A stretch of DNA of 64,000 nt from Chrysomallon squamiferum. Its lineage: Eukaryota; Mollusca; Gastropoda; Neomphalida; Peltospiridae. The notes beneath the pieces were generated by a model. The model was given only the letters and a program-made list of their open reading frames with translations, searched no databases and was not told where the DNA came from. Shown here piece by piece: positions 25,253-38,425 of the stretch (positions within the stretch are counted from its first letter, which is position 1; the number at the start of each line of letters is the position of its first letter). The stretch covers positions 2,519,335-2,583,334 of the forward strand of contig CM022670.1 in assembly GCA_012295275.1 (NCBI GenBank), written 5' to 3'. The translations under genes were made by a program, and so were the position numbers.

Positions 25253-27004
25253 ACCCTAGTGCGAGTGGGAAACTCATATATTTACATGTAGTCTGTAACA
25301 GCAGCATTCAGAAAACTAGCCAAGGAACATGGGCAGAATGGGAAAAAAATACTAAAACATTAAACACAGCAGATTCATTCCTTACACAACCTTTCTAACT
25401 ACAGGCCACAACTAATCTGAATAAATTATTGATACATTTGTGTATCTGTGTGTTTGTTTTAAAGTGTTTGTGTGTACACAACCTTAATTTTAATTCTGCA
25501 TTTAATTCTGTGTAAACATATAACTTTAAATAATACTCATGTCATTAAATCATGAAAATTTCTTTTTTTTACTCAAATGTTATATTACTGATCATTAAAA
25601 AAAAAAATCCATTTTTCTTTACTGCATGTCATTCCACATTTTTACTTCTGTGCAATATTGAACTGTACTTAGTAACTATTTCTGCTATTTAGTAAAACAA
25701 CAAAAACAAATAAAAGACACTTGTAAGTTCTTGATCTATTTCTTGAAATAATAAAAATAAATAAAAGGCCATCGAGTAACACCTTGAATAAAACAAAGTT
25801 CAGCAAATACATTATTTCATAACATTAGTGCTTGAACCCTTTTTAAAGTAAGTCTGAAAAGTACTTCTTTACAGGTTGAAGTACTCAGTCTCTGCAAAGA
25901 CTGCTGTACATTTACTACATATATATTTTATATATATATATATATATACTTACACACACATACACACACACACACACCTATCTATATATATACACACACA
26001 TATCTATTTATTTTTTTTGTTATTTTTTTATTACTATAAATATTTGTTTATTACTACTACTATTATTATTTGTTTTGTATTACCATAAATATTAATTTTT
26101 TTCAATGTTTATTTTGTTTAAATGGTTAAAAGAATTCATTTATAAAAAGAAAGGCAAATGTTTACATTTACTTTGTTAAAAACATTTTTTTCTTCTAAAA
26201 TTTAGCTGTGTCATGAGAATTTATTAATTAAAAAAAAATGACAGTTTATTGTGTTTACTTTGTGAAAAAAAAATTCTTTAATTTCATTTTTTAATTTATT
26301 TATTTCATTTTAGAGTTTTAATTTTTTGCTATTGTATTTCATGTATTTTCTGTAATTTTGTTATTGTTTTTTTAAGGATTTTATTTGTTTACTTTGTTAA
26401 AAGAATTCCTTTTTTAATTTAAATATTTATTTATTTAATTATTTATTATTATTATATATATATATATATCTTAACTGTTTATAGTGTTTATTTATTCTAT
26501 ATAAATTATATTGTGGTTATTTTGTAAAAATATTTTTTTTAAAGTAATTAATTTTTTGTATATTTTTAACTCATATCTTGTATTAAAAAAAAGTATTTAT
26601 ATCTTTTACTATTTATTATTTTAATATATTTATTTATTCTTATTTATTAAATATATTTCCTGTTTGATTAATTTTATTCTATCAAAATTTTGTTATCTTT
26701 ATTTTTATTCTTCATAACAATTTGATTGGGTAACTTATTTTACAAGAATATAATGAATAAAAGAAAGAGGAAAAATACACCCAGACCCCAGCAACATTAC
26801 CATCTGTATACATTTCTTCATAAAAATATAAATATAAAAATATATAAACAACAATCAAAAGACATTTTCATAAATAAAATAAAATGAAAAGAAATAGAAT
26901 TTAAAAAAAAAATAAAAAAGTAAAAAAATAAAATAAAATAAATAAATAAAAAAATAATAAAAATGAAATAGTATAAATTAGAAAAAATAATAAGTTACTA
27001 AGTA

Positions 27005-27041
27005 TTTATTTTATTTTATTTTATTTTACTTTTATATATAC

Positions 27042-27086
<45 letters not shown>

Positions 27087-27134
27087 TAAAATAAAAATAA
27101 AAATAAAAATAAAATAAAATAAAATAAAATAAAG
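27005..27134. repeat. AT-rich palindrome with (TA)n centre
   Basis: Left arm TTATTTTATTTTACTTTTAT runs into (TA)n and then into the right arm ATAAAAGTAAAATAAAAATA and further AAAAT units. The AC at 27028-27029 pairs with the GT at 27086-27087, placing the centre near 27057. It could form a long hairpin or cruciform. Confidence 0.85.
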
Positions 27135-27604
27135 AAATAAATAAACATAAAAACAACAAACAAACAACAAAAGCCCCCACACAAAAACCCATCTCCTGGT
27201 TGATTACAGTAAGAAAACTGGAGAACACAGCGCAGAACAAGAAAGTAAGTAATAAGCTGTATCCAGTGTGTTCAAGGAACTCAGTGGCTTGTGTCAAAGA
27301 CATGTGCCACTGAAATTCTTAGAACTCTGTCGGTCATTAAGGACTGGCAAGTTCACCAAGGAAACAAACCTAGAGGAGGGGAGTGGGGAAGGGAGGAGTT
27401 TAAAAAAAAAAAAAAAAAAAAGTCTGGAATTTCCGTCAGAGCAGGATGAGAGGATATGTGGGTTGCTTTGTAACTACAGCATGGATTGGCTTGCTGGTTG
27501 TGAGGAAGAGGCTAACCGAAACACAGTCAGCCAACCGTGGCCTGGATAACATGTGTTTGGTTTGTCCATCTGCAGTTCCTGCTATTGTAACCACACTGTG
27601 AACA

Positions 27605-27838
27605 GCAGACAGGATTTGTGATTTATACAGACAGACAGGATTTGTACTACTGGACAGGATTTGATGTCTGTACTAGTAGACAGGATTTGATGTCTGTATT
27701 AACAGACAGGATCTGATGTTTCTATTAACAGACTGGATTTGATGTTTGTATTAACAGACAGGATCTGATGTCTGTATTAACAGACTGGATTTGATGTCTA
27801 TACTAACAGACTGGATTTGATGTTTGTATCAAGAAACA
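27605..27838. repeat. 26-bp minisatellite
   Basis: About eight copies of a unit near ACAGACAGGATTTGATGTCT followed by GTATTA, alternating GACAGG with GACTGG and ATTTG with ATCTG. Confidence 0.9.
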
Positions 27839-28514
27839 GAAGGGAAGAAACAACCCCAAAAACCCCCTAAAAAAAACCCCTAAATAAACTTAATAAGTAA
27901 GTAAATAATAATTTGTAACCCCCCCAAAAAACAACAAACAAACAAAAAATAACCCAGTAAAAACACCCACCCAAACAAACAAACAAACACCGCACACACA
28001 TACACACATGTATTACACATACACAAAGAAAAAAAGAAAAAAAGAAAAACGGACAAATCAGAAATTAAAAATAAACCCTAATACAAATATGCTAGATAAC
28101 TTTATAATACTAATTTTGTTTAATGGTCACCATTTTTGTTTTACGAGTCTCTATGGATTTTACTTGCTGTAAATCACTGTTGATGTCTAATTATTGATCC
28201 AAATTTAATACAGCTAAAAAAGCCCAATAATAATAATAAATAAAGAAAGAAAAAAATGTAGAATTAAATAAAATTAGACAAATAAAAAAGAGAGTAAAAA
28301 ACCCACAAAAACCCCATCAAAAGTAGAAATCATAATACATAACACATTACCAACATGAAAGAAACCATATAAATGCAATAATAAAAAGCTGTAACTTTGT
28401 AAAACACATATTACATAGTAATATAGTAGTAATATTGCCACATGATGCTGTATCACTAATAAATATTAGTAACAAACAGTCTATCTATCTATCTACATAT
28501 ATATATATATATAT

Positions 28515-28765
28515 GTATCACAGTAACCAAATATGTAACTAAATAACAGTGTATCTGTGTAATCAAATAACATATAGCATCACAATACCCTAACTACATT
28601 AACAAAATATCACAATAACCAGACGTGTAACATTGTATCACTGTAACCAAATAACATGTAACACTGTAACACTGTAACCAAATAACATGTGACATTGTAT
28701 CACTGTAACCAAATAACATGTAACACTGTATTACTGTAACAAATAAGATGTAACACTGTAACCAG
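28515..28765. repeat. minisatellite with TATCACTGTAACCAAATAAC unit
   Basis: Units of about 20-37 bp built from ACTGTAACCAAATAACATG and TAACACTGTA recur roughly seven times. Left copies are the most diverged. Confidence 0.85.
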
Positions 28766-28904
28766 ACAGCACAGACAGAGCTAATATCATGTCATCAGAC
28801 AATGAAATAAAATAACTGGCCCATCAGCCTCTTAAAAAACCAATATCCGAATTAACTACAATGGAATAAAAGAACAGGATGGAAAAAAAAAAAAAAAAGA
28901 AAGA

Positions 28905-29345
28905 AAAGAGCTTGTATTAGCCAATCAAACTGTTTTTGTTTTTTTTATCTGTCAAATTTATAGCTTAGGTCAATGAAAGTAACTCGATGACAGATAATGA
29001 AAAACATTAGCGAGGTTGGAATGGGAGAGGAGGAAGCTGCAGTCAATTACAATTAATATAACTGCTTGTTTCTACTCGCCCGCTGCAAATCTCCTGGGGA
29101 CGCGAGGATCGAAACAAACGGTGTCGGGGAGATCAAAGCTTTTAGTGTTTATGACAAATAATAGCTTTTTGAAGAGCACGCCAGTGTTGCAGTTCCAGCC
29201 ACAATTACCATGTTCATCCTGGCATGCCCTGGCCCAACCAGCTCAAATGAGTGGCTATTAGAAATACGAGCTGACATGCAATACTGCTGCACTGGAGAGG
29301 AAATCAAACAAGGCTTTGTTACACACACCTTCCAGGGTGTGTTGG
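28905..29345. promoter_or_regulatory. low-repeat intronic block with TCF- and TALE-like words
   Basis: About 440 bp. ATCTGTCAAA and GATGACAGATAATG (TALE/Meis-like TGACAG), TCAATTACAATTAATATAAC, and AGATCAAAG (29130-29138, TCF/LEF-like). CpGs are locally enriched (CTCGCCCGC, GACGCGAGGATCG). No coding frame recognised. Confidence 0.42.
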
Positions 29346-31288
29346 GTAATTTTTCTATTTTTTTTTTTTTTTTTTTTATTATTTATTTTTTTATATATTT
29401 TTTTTTTATATCATGTTTGCTTTCATCAGCAAATTGTTCATGCATGCCTGACATGGACCTAACATCTGACTCGACAAAGACATTCTTGCTTATATAACAG
29501 ATATTGTATTTTTTTGTGTTTCCGAAGATTTTTATGGTTAGCTTGTGTGTGCATGGTTAGATAAAAAAAATGGAGTTACATGAGAGATTTAAGAAGTGTT
29601 TTTAAAAGAAGCCACATTTAACAAGTGAGCTGTGTGTCTGGGGTCTCTGCCTGGAGCATGACATGTCACAGGATCAGTGCTTCTCAGGGTATCTTCTGTG
29701 TTGTTGCCTGTTCCATACAATGGTTATGGTATGAAATTTCCTACTTATTGAAAGATGATGTAAAAAAAAAAAAAAAAAGGCTTGGTGTTCCACAGAATGG
29801 TGGTAGGTAGACTTCCTGTGAATCATTATTGTTAAGTTTGAAAGATCTGAAACCGACATAAGTGTCTGGCAAAATGTTATAAAAACTTAAAATAAGGAAT
29901 CAATAAGACCAATGTTAAATGAGCAAGTTTTATCCATAATTACTTTTTAATTTTTTTTTATAAATTAAATTTTATTAAAATTCCAAAAATAAGGTGATTA
30001 AAGATGTTATTTTAATAATTGAATAGAATTCTAAAATATATCTCATGTTACATTGTAAAATCAGTCTGTTATTGAAATAACGTTTTGTTTTCCAGTCATA
30101 TGTTCATATGACAGATTTCCATATATGACAACAAGTAATCAATTATTTATATAAAATATGACATACAGAAACACCTGAAATTACATTATTACTGGCAGCT
30201 TTGAATGACAATTTTTAAAACTCAACTGTTTTTTTTTTTCTGTTGTCAAATACACATCCAAAGTTTACATTATCACTGACATTAAATATGAACTCAGAAA
30301 ATGAAATAGAAAACCAAATTATATTTCATTTTTTAAAAATAAATAATCATACATTAATAACTACAACACACCCACGTCTGTCTTTCCCCTGCCCCACCCT
30401 ATTTACCTGTCTGCCCCACCTTATTTACCTGTCTGCCCCACCCCTTGCAGTTTGTCAGACTGATCAGCTAAAACAGTAAATTACCTATCCACTGAACTTC
30501 CATAAAAATAATTTCTGAACAAAACCGTGTGACAAGAAATCAAGAAATAAAGGTTCTTTGGAAACCTATACATAATGTATACAACACACAGAGCAGCTAG
30601 TGAAGGTGTGAAACACAAACACCTGAGATCTTCGACAGCGCTGAAGGTTAATGTCAAAATTTGAATGAATTATTGTGTTTGCCTCGAGTGGAAGAAAAGG
30701 TTTAACAGTTGTTGTTTTTTTGTGACTTAAGTTAGGAGAAAATTGGTTTTTATTTTTTAATTTTTAAAAAAAAATTGTTGTTGTTTTAAATATAATTTGT
30801 TTTTTCACAGGTGTTAACATTAATCAGAAAATTTTTGATTTTTATATCTCTTGTATTTTTATTTGTGTATACATTTATAAACACACACACACACAGACCT
30901 GGCCACCACCCACAGACACACAAACATACATTCACACATGTCCACCATCCATTCAAACACACAAACACGTCACACACGTCACACACCTACACACAACTTG
31001 CACTATATCACATATACTTTTTTTGTTTACTGAAATATTAAACTAGAAAATACATAAAGGCAGCAGTGTATTAGCAGTTTAAACATGACTAGTAAAGTTA
31101 CACTAAAAGTGAAATATACATAAATGAAATATAATGCATAAAATAAATAAATAAAAAAATAAAAATGAAATTCTGGATTATTTAAATAATATGAATAATT
31201 ATATTTGTGCCATGACTGGAAACTTTTGAATTTTTAAAAAAATTTTGACTCGCAAAATTGGTAGTTCATTTGAAATAAACAGATAAAA

Positions 31289-31319
<31 letters not shown>

Positions 31320-31491
31320 ATTGTTGATTGTTTAAAAATCTGAATGGTTATTGGTGACATAATTAACGATGAAACCAAGTCACATCTTTTTTTCATGCAA
31401 GAAAATAAACAAATAAACAAAACAAAACCAACAAACAAACAAACAAACACATAAAATAATATACTGAAAAAAAAAACCAACAAAAACTCAC

Positions 31492-31620
31492 CATCATCTC
31501 TGTCATCATCTGATAACTTGTCATCATCTAGATCATCTTCTTCATCTTCACTCTTCATCAGTGAGGATGATTTGTGGAGATCCTTCAAATGTCCATTAAC
31601 ATGAAGATTCAGTGGTTTAT
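31492..31620 (-). CDS. dac: dachshund-family gene, acidic linker exon, symmetric phase 1-1 (exon 'D')
   Basis: Predicted internal exon of 129 nt. Acceptor GTTTTATAG ends at 31621; the consensus donor GTGAGT starts at 31491. With the incoming A it reads NKPLNLHVNGHLKDLHKSSS, continues LMKSEDEEDDLDDDK and ends LSDDDRDD plus one base. The second half is an Asp/Glu cluster with interspersed serines, the kind of acidic stretch that is a common protein-binding or casein-kinase-2-like surface (inference). The exon is 43 x 3 nt with phase 1 at both ends, so skipping it keeps the frame. The acceptor is the first unit of a tandem array that fills the upstream intron. The downstream intron is about 16.7 kb. 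Confidence 0.8.
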
Positions 31621-32367
31621 CTATAAAACATGACATGTAGGTTTATTTATAAAACATGACATGTAGGTTTATTTATAAAACATGACATGTAGGTTTATCT
31701 ATAAAACATGACATGTAGGTTTATTTATAAAACATGACATGTAGGTTTATCTATAAAACATGACATGTAGGTTTATCTATAAAACATGACATGTAGGTTT
31801 ATTTATAAAACATGACATGTAGGTTTATTTATAAAACATGATATGTAGGTTTATTTATAAAATAGATTATTTGTAGGTTTATTTATAAAATATGATATGT
31901 AGGTTCAGTGGTTTATAAAACATGACATCTAGGTTTTGTGATTTATAAAACATGATTGTATTTATTTAAAAACATGACATCTAAAATAGGTAGGTTTATT
32001 TATAAAATATGATATGTAGGTTCAGTGGTTTATAAAACATGACATCTAGGTTTTGTGATTTATCTATAAAACATGACATATAGGTTTAGTGGCTTATCTA
32101 TAAAACATGACATATAGGTTTAGTGGCTTATCTATAAAACATGACATATAGGTTTAGTGGCTTATCTATAAAACATGACATATAGGTTCAGTGGTTTATC
32201 TATAAAACAATATGTAGGTTCAGAGGCTTATCTATAAAACAATATGTAGGTTTAGTGGCTTATCTATAAAAGAATATGTAGGTTTAGTGGCTTATCTATA
32301 AAAGATGATATGTAGGTTTAGTGGTTTATCTATAAAAGATGATATGTAGGTTTAGTGGTTTATCTAT
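31609..32367 (-). repeat. tandem array of exon D 3' splice-site copies
   Basis: About 25 degenerate units fill roughly 750 bp. Units nearest the exon are about 26 bp (plus-strand core ATAAAACATGACATGTAGG followed by TTTATT or TTTATC). Units further away are about 30-35 bp and also carry TTTAGTGGCTTATC or TTCAGTGGTTTATC. The first unit is the real splice site: the exon's first bases plus its acceptor read TTCAGTGGTTTATCTATAAA on the plus strand, and the same words recur along the array. About a dozen units keep CTATA, which is TATAG on the gene strand, a potential AG acceptor followed by ATAAACC or ATAAGCC as in the true exon. Confidence 0.92.
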
Positions 32368-32463
32368 ACTACTAATACTTGATAATAACTGAAAGTAATA
32401 AATTCACTGTAATTTAATGAATGTGACGTTTGTTAACTCAGTTACAAGACAGTGGACACTTAC
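31621..32463 (-). other. short intron between exons C and D, filled by a repeat array
   Basis: 843 nt, bounded by GTAAGT (32463) and TATAG (31622-31621). Only about 95 nt next to the donor are outside the tandem array described separately. It is much shorter than every other intron in the window. Confidence 0.8.
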
Positions 32464-32564
32464 TGCCTTCAATGTCCAGTTGCCGGGAGTGACCTCTGTC
32501 CTGGTCATAAGGTGATGACTGACCCATAGATTTGCCTACACTGTCACACCTATCTTCACGTCCC
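32464..32564 (-). CDS. dac: dachshund-family gene, small polar linker exon (exon 'C')
   Basis: Predicted internal exon of 101 nt. Acceptor TTATTATTATAG ends at 32565; the strong donor GTAAGT starts at 32463. Joined to the previous exon it gives AG|G (Arg), then 33 codons including REDRCDSVGKSMGQ and SSPYDQDRGHSRQLDIEG, ending with A (phase 1). The peptide is hydrophilic and has no recognised domain. In the dachshund linker this region varies between phyla, so its support is the continuous frame, the good splice sites and its position between two recognised dachshund exons. The (TAA)-rich pyrimidine/A tract at the acceptor is unusual. The next intron is only 843 nt. Confidence 0.78.
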
Positions 32565-34261
32565 CTATAATAATAACAATACCAATAATAATAACAGTAA
32601 CAATAATAACAATAATAATAATTATAATAATAGTAAGAAGAAAAACAAGACAAAAACATATAACAAAAGAAGTAAAATTAAAACTGTATAAACCTAAGAA
32701 AACTGCAACTCTGTTGAACAGAAAACACCAATAAATACTGAGATACATACTTTAAAAAGATACAGTATGTAATATCATAATTTGTCACATGTATAAAAAA
32801 TCCTACCTGAAACACATACAAAAACATTGCTGTTATTACAATATTTAATAAAACCCAACAACATTCAAATTCCAAATAAAGATAAGATATGCAGAAAAGA
32901 AAAAAGAAAATAAGAAAAAAAGCTATTTAAGAAACAACAAAAGTAACATTAATAAAAATCATAATAAAAAAGAGAAAATAGCAAATGAAACAGCAGTAGT
33001 CTGTTAGTCTGAATGGATATAATTCCATCTTCTTCTAATGACTTTTCTACAAAAATCAAAAAGAATAATAAAGGAATAATTTATCTTTGATAAACATATA
33101 AATATAATTACCAGTGTCTTTGTGATAAAAGCAAACTCTCGTAATGCAGAAAGAAAATTATATCTTTGGCAATAAATGACTTTGAAAGATGACTGTTTGA
33201 ACACAAATGGACATAATTCTTTTTTTTATAAAAATACACTGCATGAAGACAACATTAAAATTTCAGATGAAAACACATTAATAAAAAAGAAAGCAAGAAA
33301 AATACCCCACCATTTTTATGACCCATTGAAAAAAAAAAAAAAAAAGAAAAAAAAAGAAGACAAAAAAAGCAATAACATCATCGGAAAATGTATTAAAAAT
33401 GTTTTCCTTTTGTTGTTTTCATCGTAAATAATTTGAAATAAAAGAAAAATAACTTCTCCTAACAAGACTTCAGAATGCACGCTTATTTCCTTTGCTTTTG
33501 TGCAATTATCTTTTGTTCATTTCCAATCTGATTTGTTCATAAAAGAAAAAGAAGAAGAAAACAAAAAACCATTATTAGGCACGACATAAAATACAGCACG
33601 TTGCATCCATTTATGGGAAAACACAACAATATGAAATGCATTCCTCTTATCTTCTTAAGGGAATATTCTCTTTTGTGCAATGTACAATTCCATTGTTTCT
33701 GCAATCACCAACTCATGTGTATTTTTACAAGGACCATTAGGAATAATGTTTCAAGTTGATCAAAAAGATATAAAAAAAAAAAAAACTGTTCTGCTATTCA
33801 AGAATCAATAAGGAAATTTGCTGGTTACACAAACATTACCTTCTGTGTGTGTTCACAGTCACTATTGGAAATGAATAAAAGGTTTTTCTTTTCCAAAACG
33901 GAAGAGTTGAATGTTTAAAAGGATGATACAGAAATGGAAAAAAACTAAAAGAAAAGAAAAACCCACAAAAAAATCCAATATATAATTACAAAATGCTCAC
34001 AATGACTACATCTAAAAATATAAATGTTTATTTTATTAAAATAGTTTTCGGTAAGTTCAGAAAATTAAATAATAATTTTTTAATTATCTATGAAGTTAGT
34101 GGGGTTTTTATTGTTATTTTGTTTCAAAAATCTAAATGACAGATGAAAATGAATGTTTATTTACTGATAAAAATAAATTATTAAATCCAAAATACTGAAA
34201 TGATTTTTTTCATCTTTAGTGACTTTTTTTTTGACCAAAGAATTATTTAAAAATTGTTGTA

Positions 34262-34515
34262 AGTTGTTAGTTACTGAATGTTAGTGGTGTTGTTCAGTAA
34301 CAATTATCAGCAGTGAGTTACTCAATAATTATTAAGATCAATGAGTTACTCATTAATAATTATCAGCTTTGAGTTTCTGAATTAACAGAAGTGAGTTACT
34401 CAGTAATAATTATGATCAACAGTGAGTTATTTAGTAATAATTTGAGCAGTAAGTTACTCTAAAAATTATCACCAGTGGGTTACTCAGTAATAATAATCAA
34501 CAGAAGAATACTCAG
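34262..34515. repeat. degenerate ~35-45-bp tandem repeat
   Basis: Six to seven imperfect copies around CAGTGAGTTACTCAGTAATA followed by ATTATCA. Confidence 0.8.
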
Positions 34516-34905
34516 CTACGTGATATTTAATAACAATCACATTCATTTTCAGCCAACAATGTGAGTATTTTAACATCAAGACATGCATGCAAAATTACAG
34601 CATTTGTCTAAACATAGAAACCAATTGGCAAAACATTCTCTATAAATATATTTTTTTCTGTTATTATTTTTGTTTCAAATGAACAAAGCACACAAATACA
34701 CTTACATAAACCTTTAGATTACTTTTACATTCTTGTACTCTTCTTGCTTTTTCACATATTTTCTCCCTTCCTCCTCAATTACATGTATATATATTTCTCT
34801 CTCTCTCTCTCTGCAAATATACATTCATCCATTTATTTATCTACACACACACACACACACACACATGCACACACATATATGTGCGTGCATATATAAGTGT
34901 ATGTG

Positions 34906-34909
<4 letters not shown>

Positions 34910-34980
<71 letters not shown>

Positions 34981-35003
34981 GTATGTATATATATATATAT
35001 ATA
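34910..35003. repeat. (TA)n(GT)n(TA)n compound microsatellite
   Basis: TA run, then about 15 GT units, then another TA run, preceded by CA repeats at about 34844-34876. Confidence 0.97.
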
Positions 35004-35492
35004 TCCCCCCATTTCTCTCCTTTCATTCATTCTGACTGGAAGCAGAAACACGACACTGTAATCCAAACTACTTTTTAACTCTCAGAACTCACTCGCTGAC
35101 CTCTGAAAGCAAAGTGGCAGAGAAACGGCCAATTTCTCTTATGTTTTAAAACAGCAAAAAAAACCAACACAAAATAAAAAAACAAGAAAAAGAAAAACAG
35201 AATGCTTTTACAAGAGGAATTTGAAAGTAAATTGACATACACATCAGACATGTAAGTATGTGTGTGTATGTAACATATCAAGTGATTACACTCGCAGGTC
35301 AGTGGGTACGAGATATATCTGCCTACCTTCACCGAATTGGAACTCTTAAAGACTTGCCTGGCCACACCAAGAGTGTGAAGAAAATTACTTTTCCACTTTC
35401 AAGACAGTTTTTCAACTTAATGGCATATTCAAAACACGTGTGTGGAAGTGTTTGGGAATGTGCTAGAATTTATTTATATTTGTATGTTTGTT

Positions 35493-35600
35493 TGTATGTA
35501 TGTATGTATGTATGTATGTATGTATGTATGTATGTATGTATGTATGTATGTATGTATGTATACTGAGAGAGAGACAGACAGACAGACAGAGAGAGAGAGA
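35493..35600. repeat. (TATG)n followed by GA/CAGA repeats
   Basis: About 17 TATG units at 35493-35560, then GAGAGAGAGACAGACAGACA-like sequence. Confidence 0.95.
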
Positions 35601-37322
35601 GAAAGAGAACACAACATAAAATATACATATACAGAAAAGAAAATTAAATACACAGAAAAAATTAAAACAACAAATATATTTATAAATACATACACATATA
35701 CACATATACATACATTTAAATATACTGAGAAGAAAATAGTACACATGTAGAGAAAAAGGAATGAAGCACAAAATCTATACAGTGGAAAAAAAATTAAAAA
35801 CAAAATATATCAATACAGAGAACCAAAATATCAACAAATTTTATATTTATGAATATTTACACCTATTCAAGGACAAACTTATACTTGTAGTGTATCTTGT
35901 GGTTTTACTATATGTCACTAGACATGGCTCAGGTTAACACCTGTTTCTCAGTGTATTACCTGTACAACAAAACACCACCAGAAAGGTGACAGACATTATG
36001 AGAACTTTTCCAGCCTAGATACAATTATTTTAATATCACAAACAAGGGACATTAACTTTCAAAATCACTTCAGGTACACCACACATAAAATATTAACCTG
36101 CATCACTGCTTTAATTCTTCATGTAACTGATGCAGTAAATCAGAAAAATGCTGGCAAACATAAAATATTAGTAATTTAACTAGAGCCATAAAAAACACAC
36201 CGGTTTTTCTTCCATGACGCTAAATATAAAAAGATTCATTAAAAGTGAAATGAAACAAAAGACTTTAAAACTTCATAAATATTTATTACCTAACATTTAT
36301 CACTGTCTCACTTGACTGGGTTTTAGTTAAAGTCTAAAAGGGGAAAAAAAAAAAAAAAATGGCTATTGTTTCAAATTAGCTTATCAATTTCTTCTTCTTT
36401 TTTTTTTTTTTTTTTTTTTCTATTTTTAAAACAAAAAGCAGTAAATATTGCAGTGATTTGAAAAGCTGATTGTTTCAAGTCCAATACTAATGAAGTTTTA
36501 TACTTATTTCAAGTAAGTTGAAAAGTTAAGTTAGTTTTAGTTAGAACGTATGTTTCAAGGTAATGTTATTCTGGCAGTTTCACCATTTTATGCTGACAGC
36601 ACATCAATATGGTGGATTTCATTTAATTTTTATGTCTGCTCATTTATTTTGAGGGGGGAAGATTTGCAATACATATATTTTATAGATTTATTTTCTGATG
36701 GTTTTATAAAAATTATTGTATCCTTTCTTGGTTTTGAATATCATGCATATACAACACACTTAATAATAAACACACACACACACACAATACACAGAAACTT
36801 GGGATTCTAAGTGTTACATTTTCAAGAAACTCATTTTCCAAAACTGATATACTTTTAATTATGCAACTGATAGTTAATCTCCAGAATAAGAATTAAAGCA
36901 AAAGAGAAATATGTGTGTATCTATCTATATGTATGTATGTATACGTACATATATCTAACCCTGTATCTATATTAAAAAAATACTTATATATCAGATGATG
37001 GGTACGAAATTTTAACACCTGCAGAATGAAGGCAATCAGGAATTTAGGGACTTGAAAGAAAAAAACGTTTATTAGAAGAACACTCCCCAATGATTAACAA
37101 AATATTCCTCACAGCTACATGCATGTACAACTTTGATGTCCTTCATCAAATAGAAGAAAAAAAAGATGAGCAAAATGAAGTTTGTGTGTTCACTAGGCTT
37201 GCTTTGATCTCCACATACAATTCCTAGAAATGATAACACAACTCAGTAGGCAAAGCCATCAAGATTATGAAATAGAAAATGAGTTAGACTAACATCTGTG
37301 TGTGTCTGTGTGTGTGTGTGTG

Positions 37323-37447
<125 letters not shown>

Positions 37448-38372
37448 GTTCACTGTATTCAAAAATGCATTAAAATACCTAAAAAGCTAAGTTAAATTAA
37501 AATTTAGAAATAACTGTACTTATGTATGTTTTGTGTTTGTTTACTGCTACATAAGAGGCCTTGTTAAAATACACAGAAATCAGTTAAAAAGAAACCCAAC
37601 TTAAATTACTTTCAGAAACAACCATGTGGGCATGAGTCTGCTTGTGTAAGTCAGCTGCATTTAAAAAATGCCTTTCTTCATGTATACAATACGACAAAAC
37701 CATCAACATTATGAAACTGGATTCCAAGGCAAATTTACAAACAACAAGAAACATAATTCCAACACATTTAAAAAAATCCATATTGAAATATGTATTCATG
37801 CTAAACCAACAATGTTATGATCGAGAGGTTCAGGTTTAAATTCACATTTACAAATAAGTATAATAAAATATGTATACATACTGACATTCGTCTGAAAGGC
37901 TATTTAAAATACTGGAGTATTATGAAAAGGTGCTTTGAATAGGTAAGTTAAAAATATAGTGAGGACTATTGTGCTTGCCATTTATGAAGTTGAGTATATT
38001 TAATAAAACTTAAACATGCATCTGCATGTTGTATACATTGTAACTTAATATTATATTTCAAACAGTTATATATATATATATATATATTCATACACTGACA
38101 TATACAGGCACACACACATACATGTAGATATACATGCAGATTCAGAATAGTTGACATGTCTACTTTTATAATGAACACAGAAGATTCAAACACACTCAGT
38201 ACTTTATCACAAATAATGTCTATATCTCACAAAATAGGTTTTCATATATGTATCAATAGAAATAATAATAATAATATGAAGAAAAACAGGAAATAATATG
38301 TAATAAAAAATGAATAGCAAAAAAAAAAAAAAATAATAATTAAAAAATAAAATATTAATATTAAACAAATAA

Positions 38373-38373
<1 letters not shown>

Positions 38374-38421
<48 letters not shown>
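38374..38421. repeat. (TAA)n microsatellite
   Basis: About 16 units, followed by CAA/TAA variants. Confidence 0.97.

Positions 38422-38425
<4 letters not shown>

Larger units (their letters stand above)
14768..31491 (-). other. intron between exons D and E (about 16.7 kb)
   Basis: Bounded by GTGAGT (31491) and the CACAG acceptor ending at 14768. The exons on each side join in frame, so no exon is needed between them. It contains many simple repeats, minisatellites at 24985-25252, 27605-27838 and 28515-28765, an AT-rich palindrome at 27005-27134, and low-repeat blocks at 18480-18790, 20400-20740, 22270-22580, 23400-23790 and 28905-29345. Confidence 0.8.

Noticed and set aside
29016-29497. Plus-strand open frames in the 28.9-29.3 kb block
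   Set aside because: No homologous peptide recognised, and the right part is a T run. Regulatory sequence is the better explanation.
35493-35560. Regular TATG repeats as a CRISPR-like array
   Set aside because: A plain tetranucleotide microsatellite without spacers, in a eukaryotic intron.
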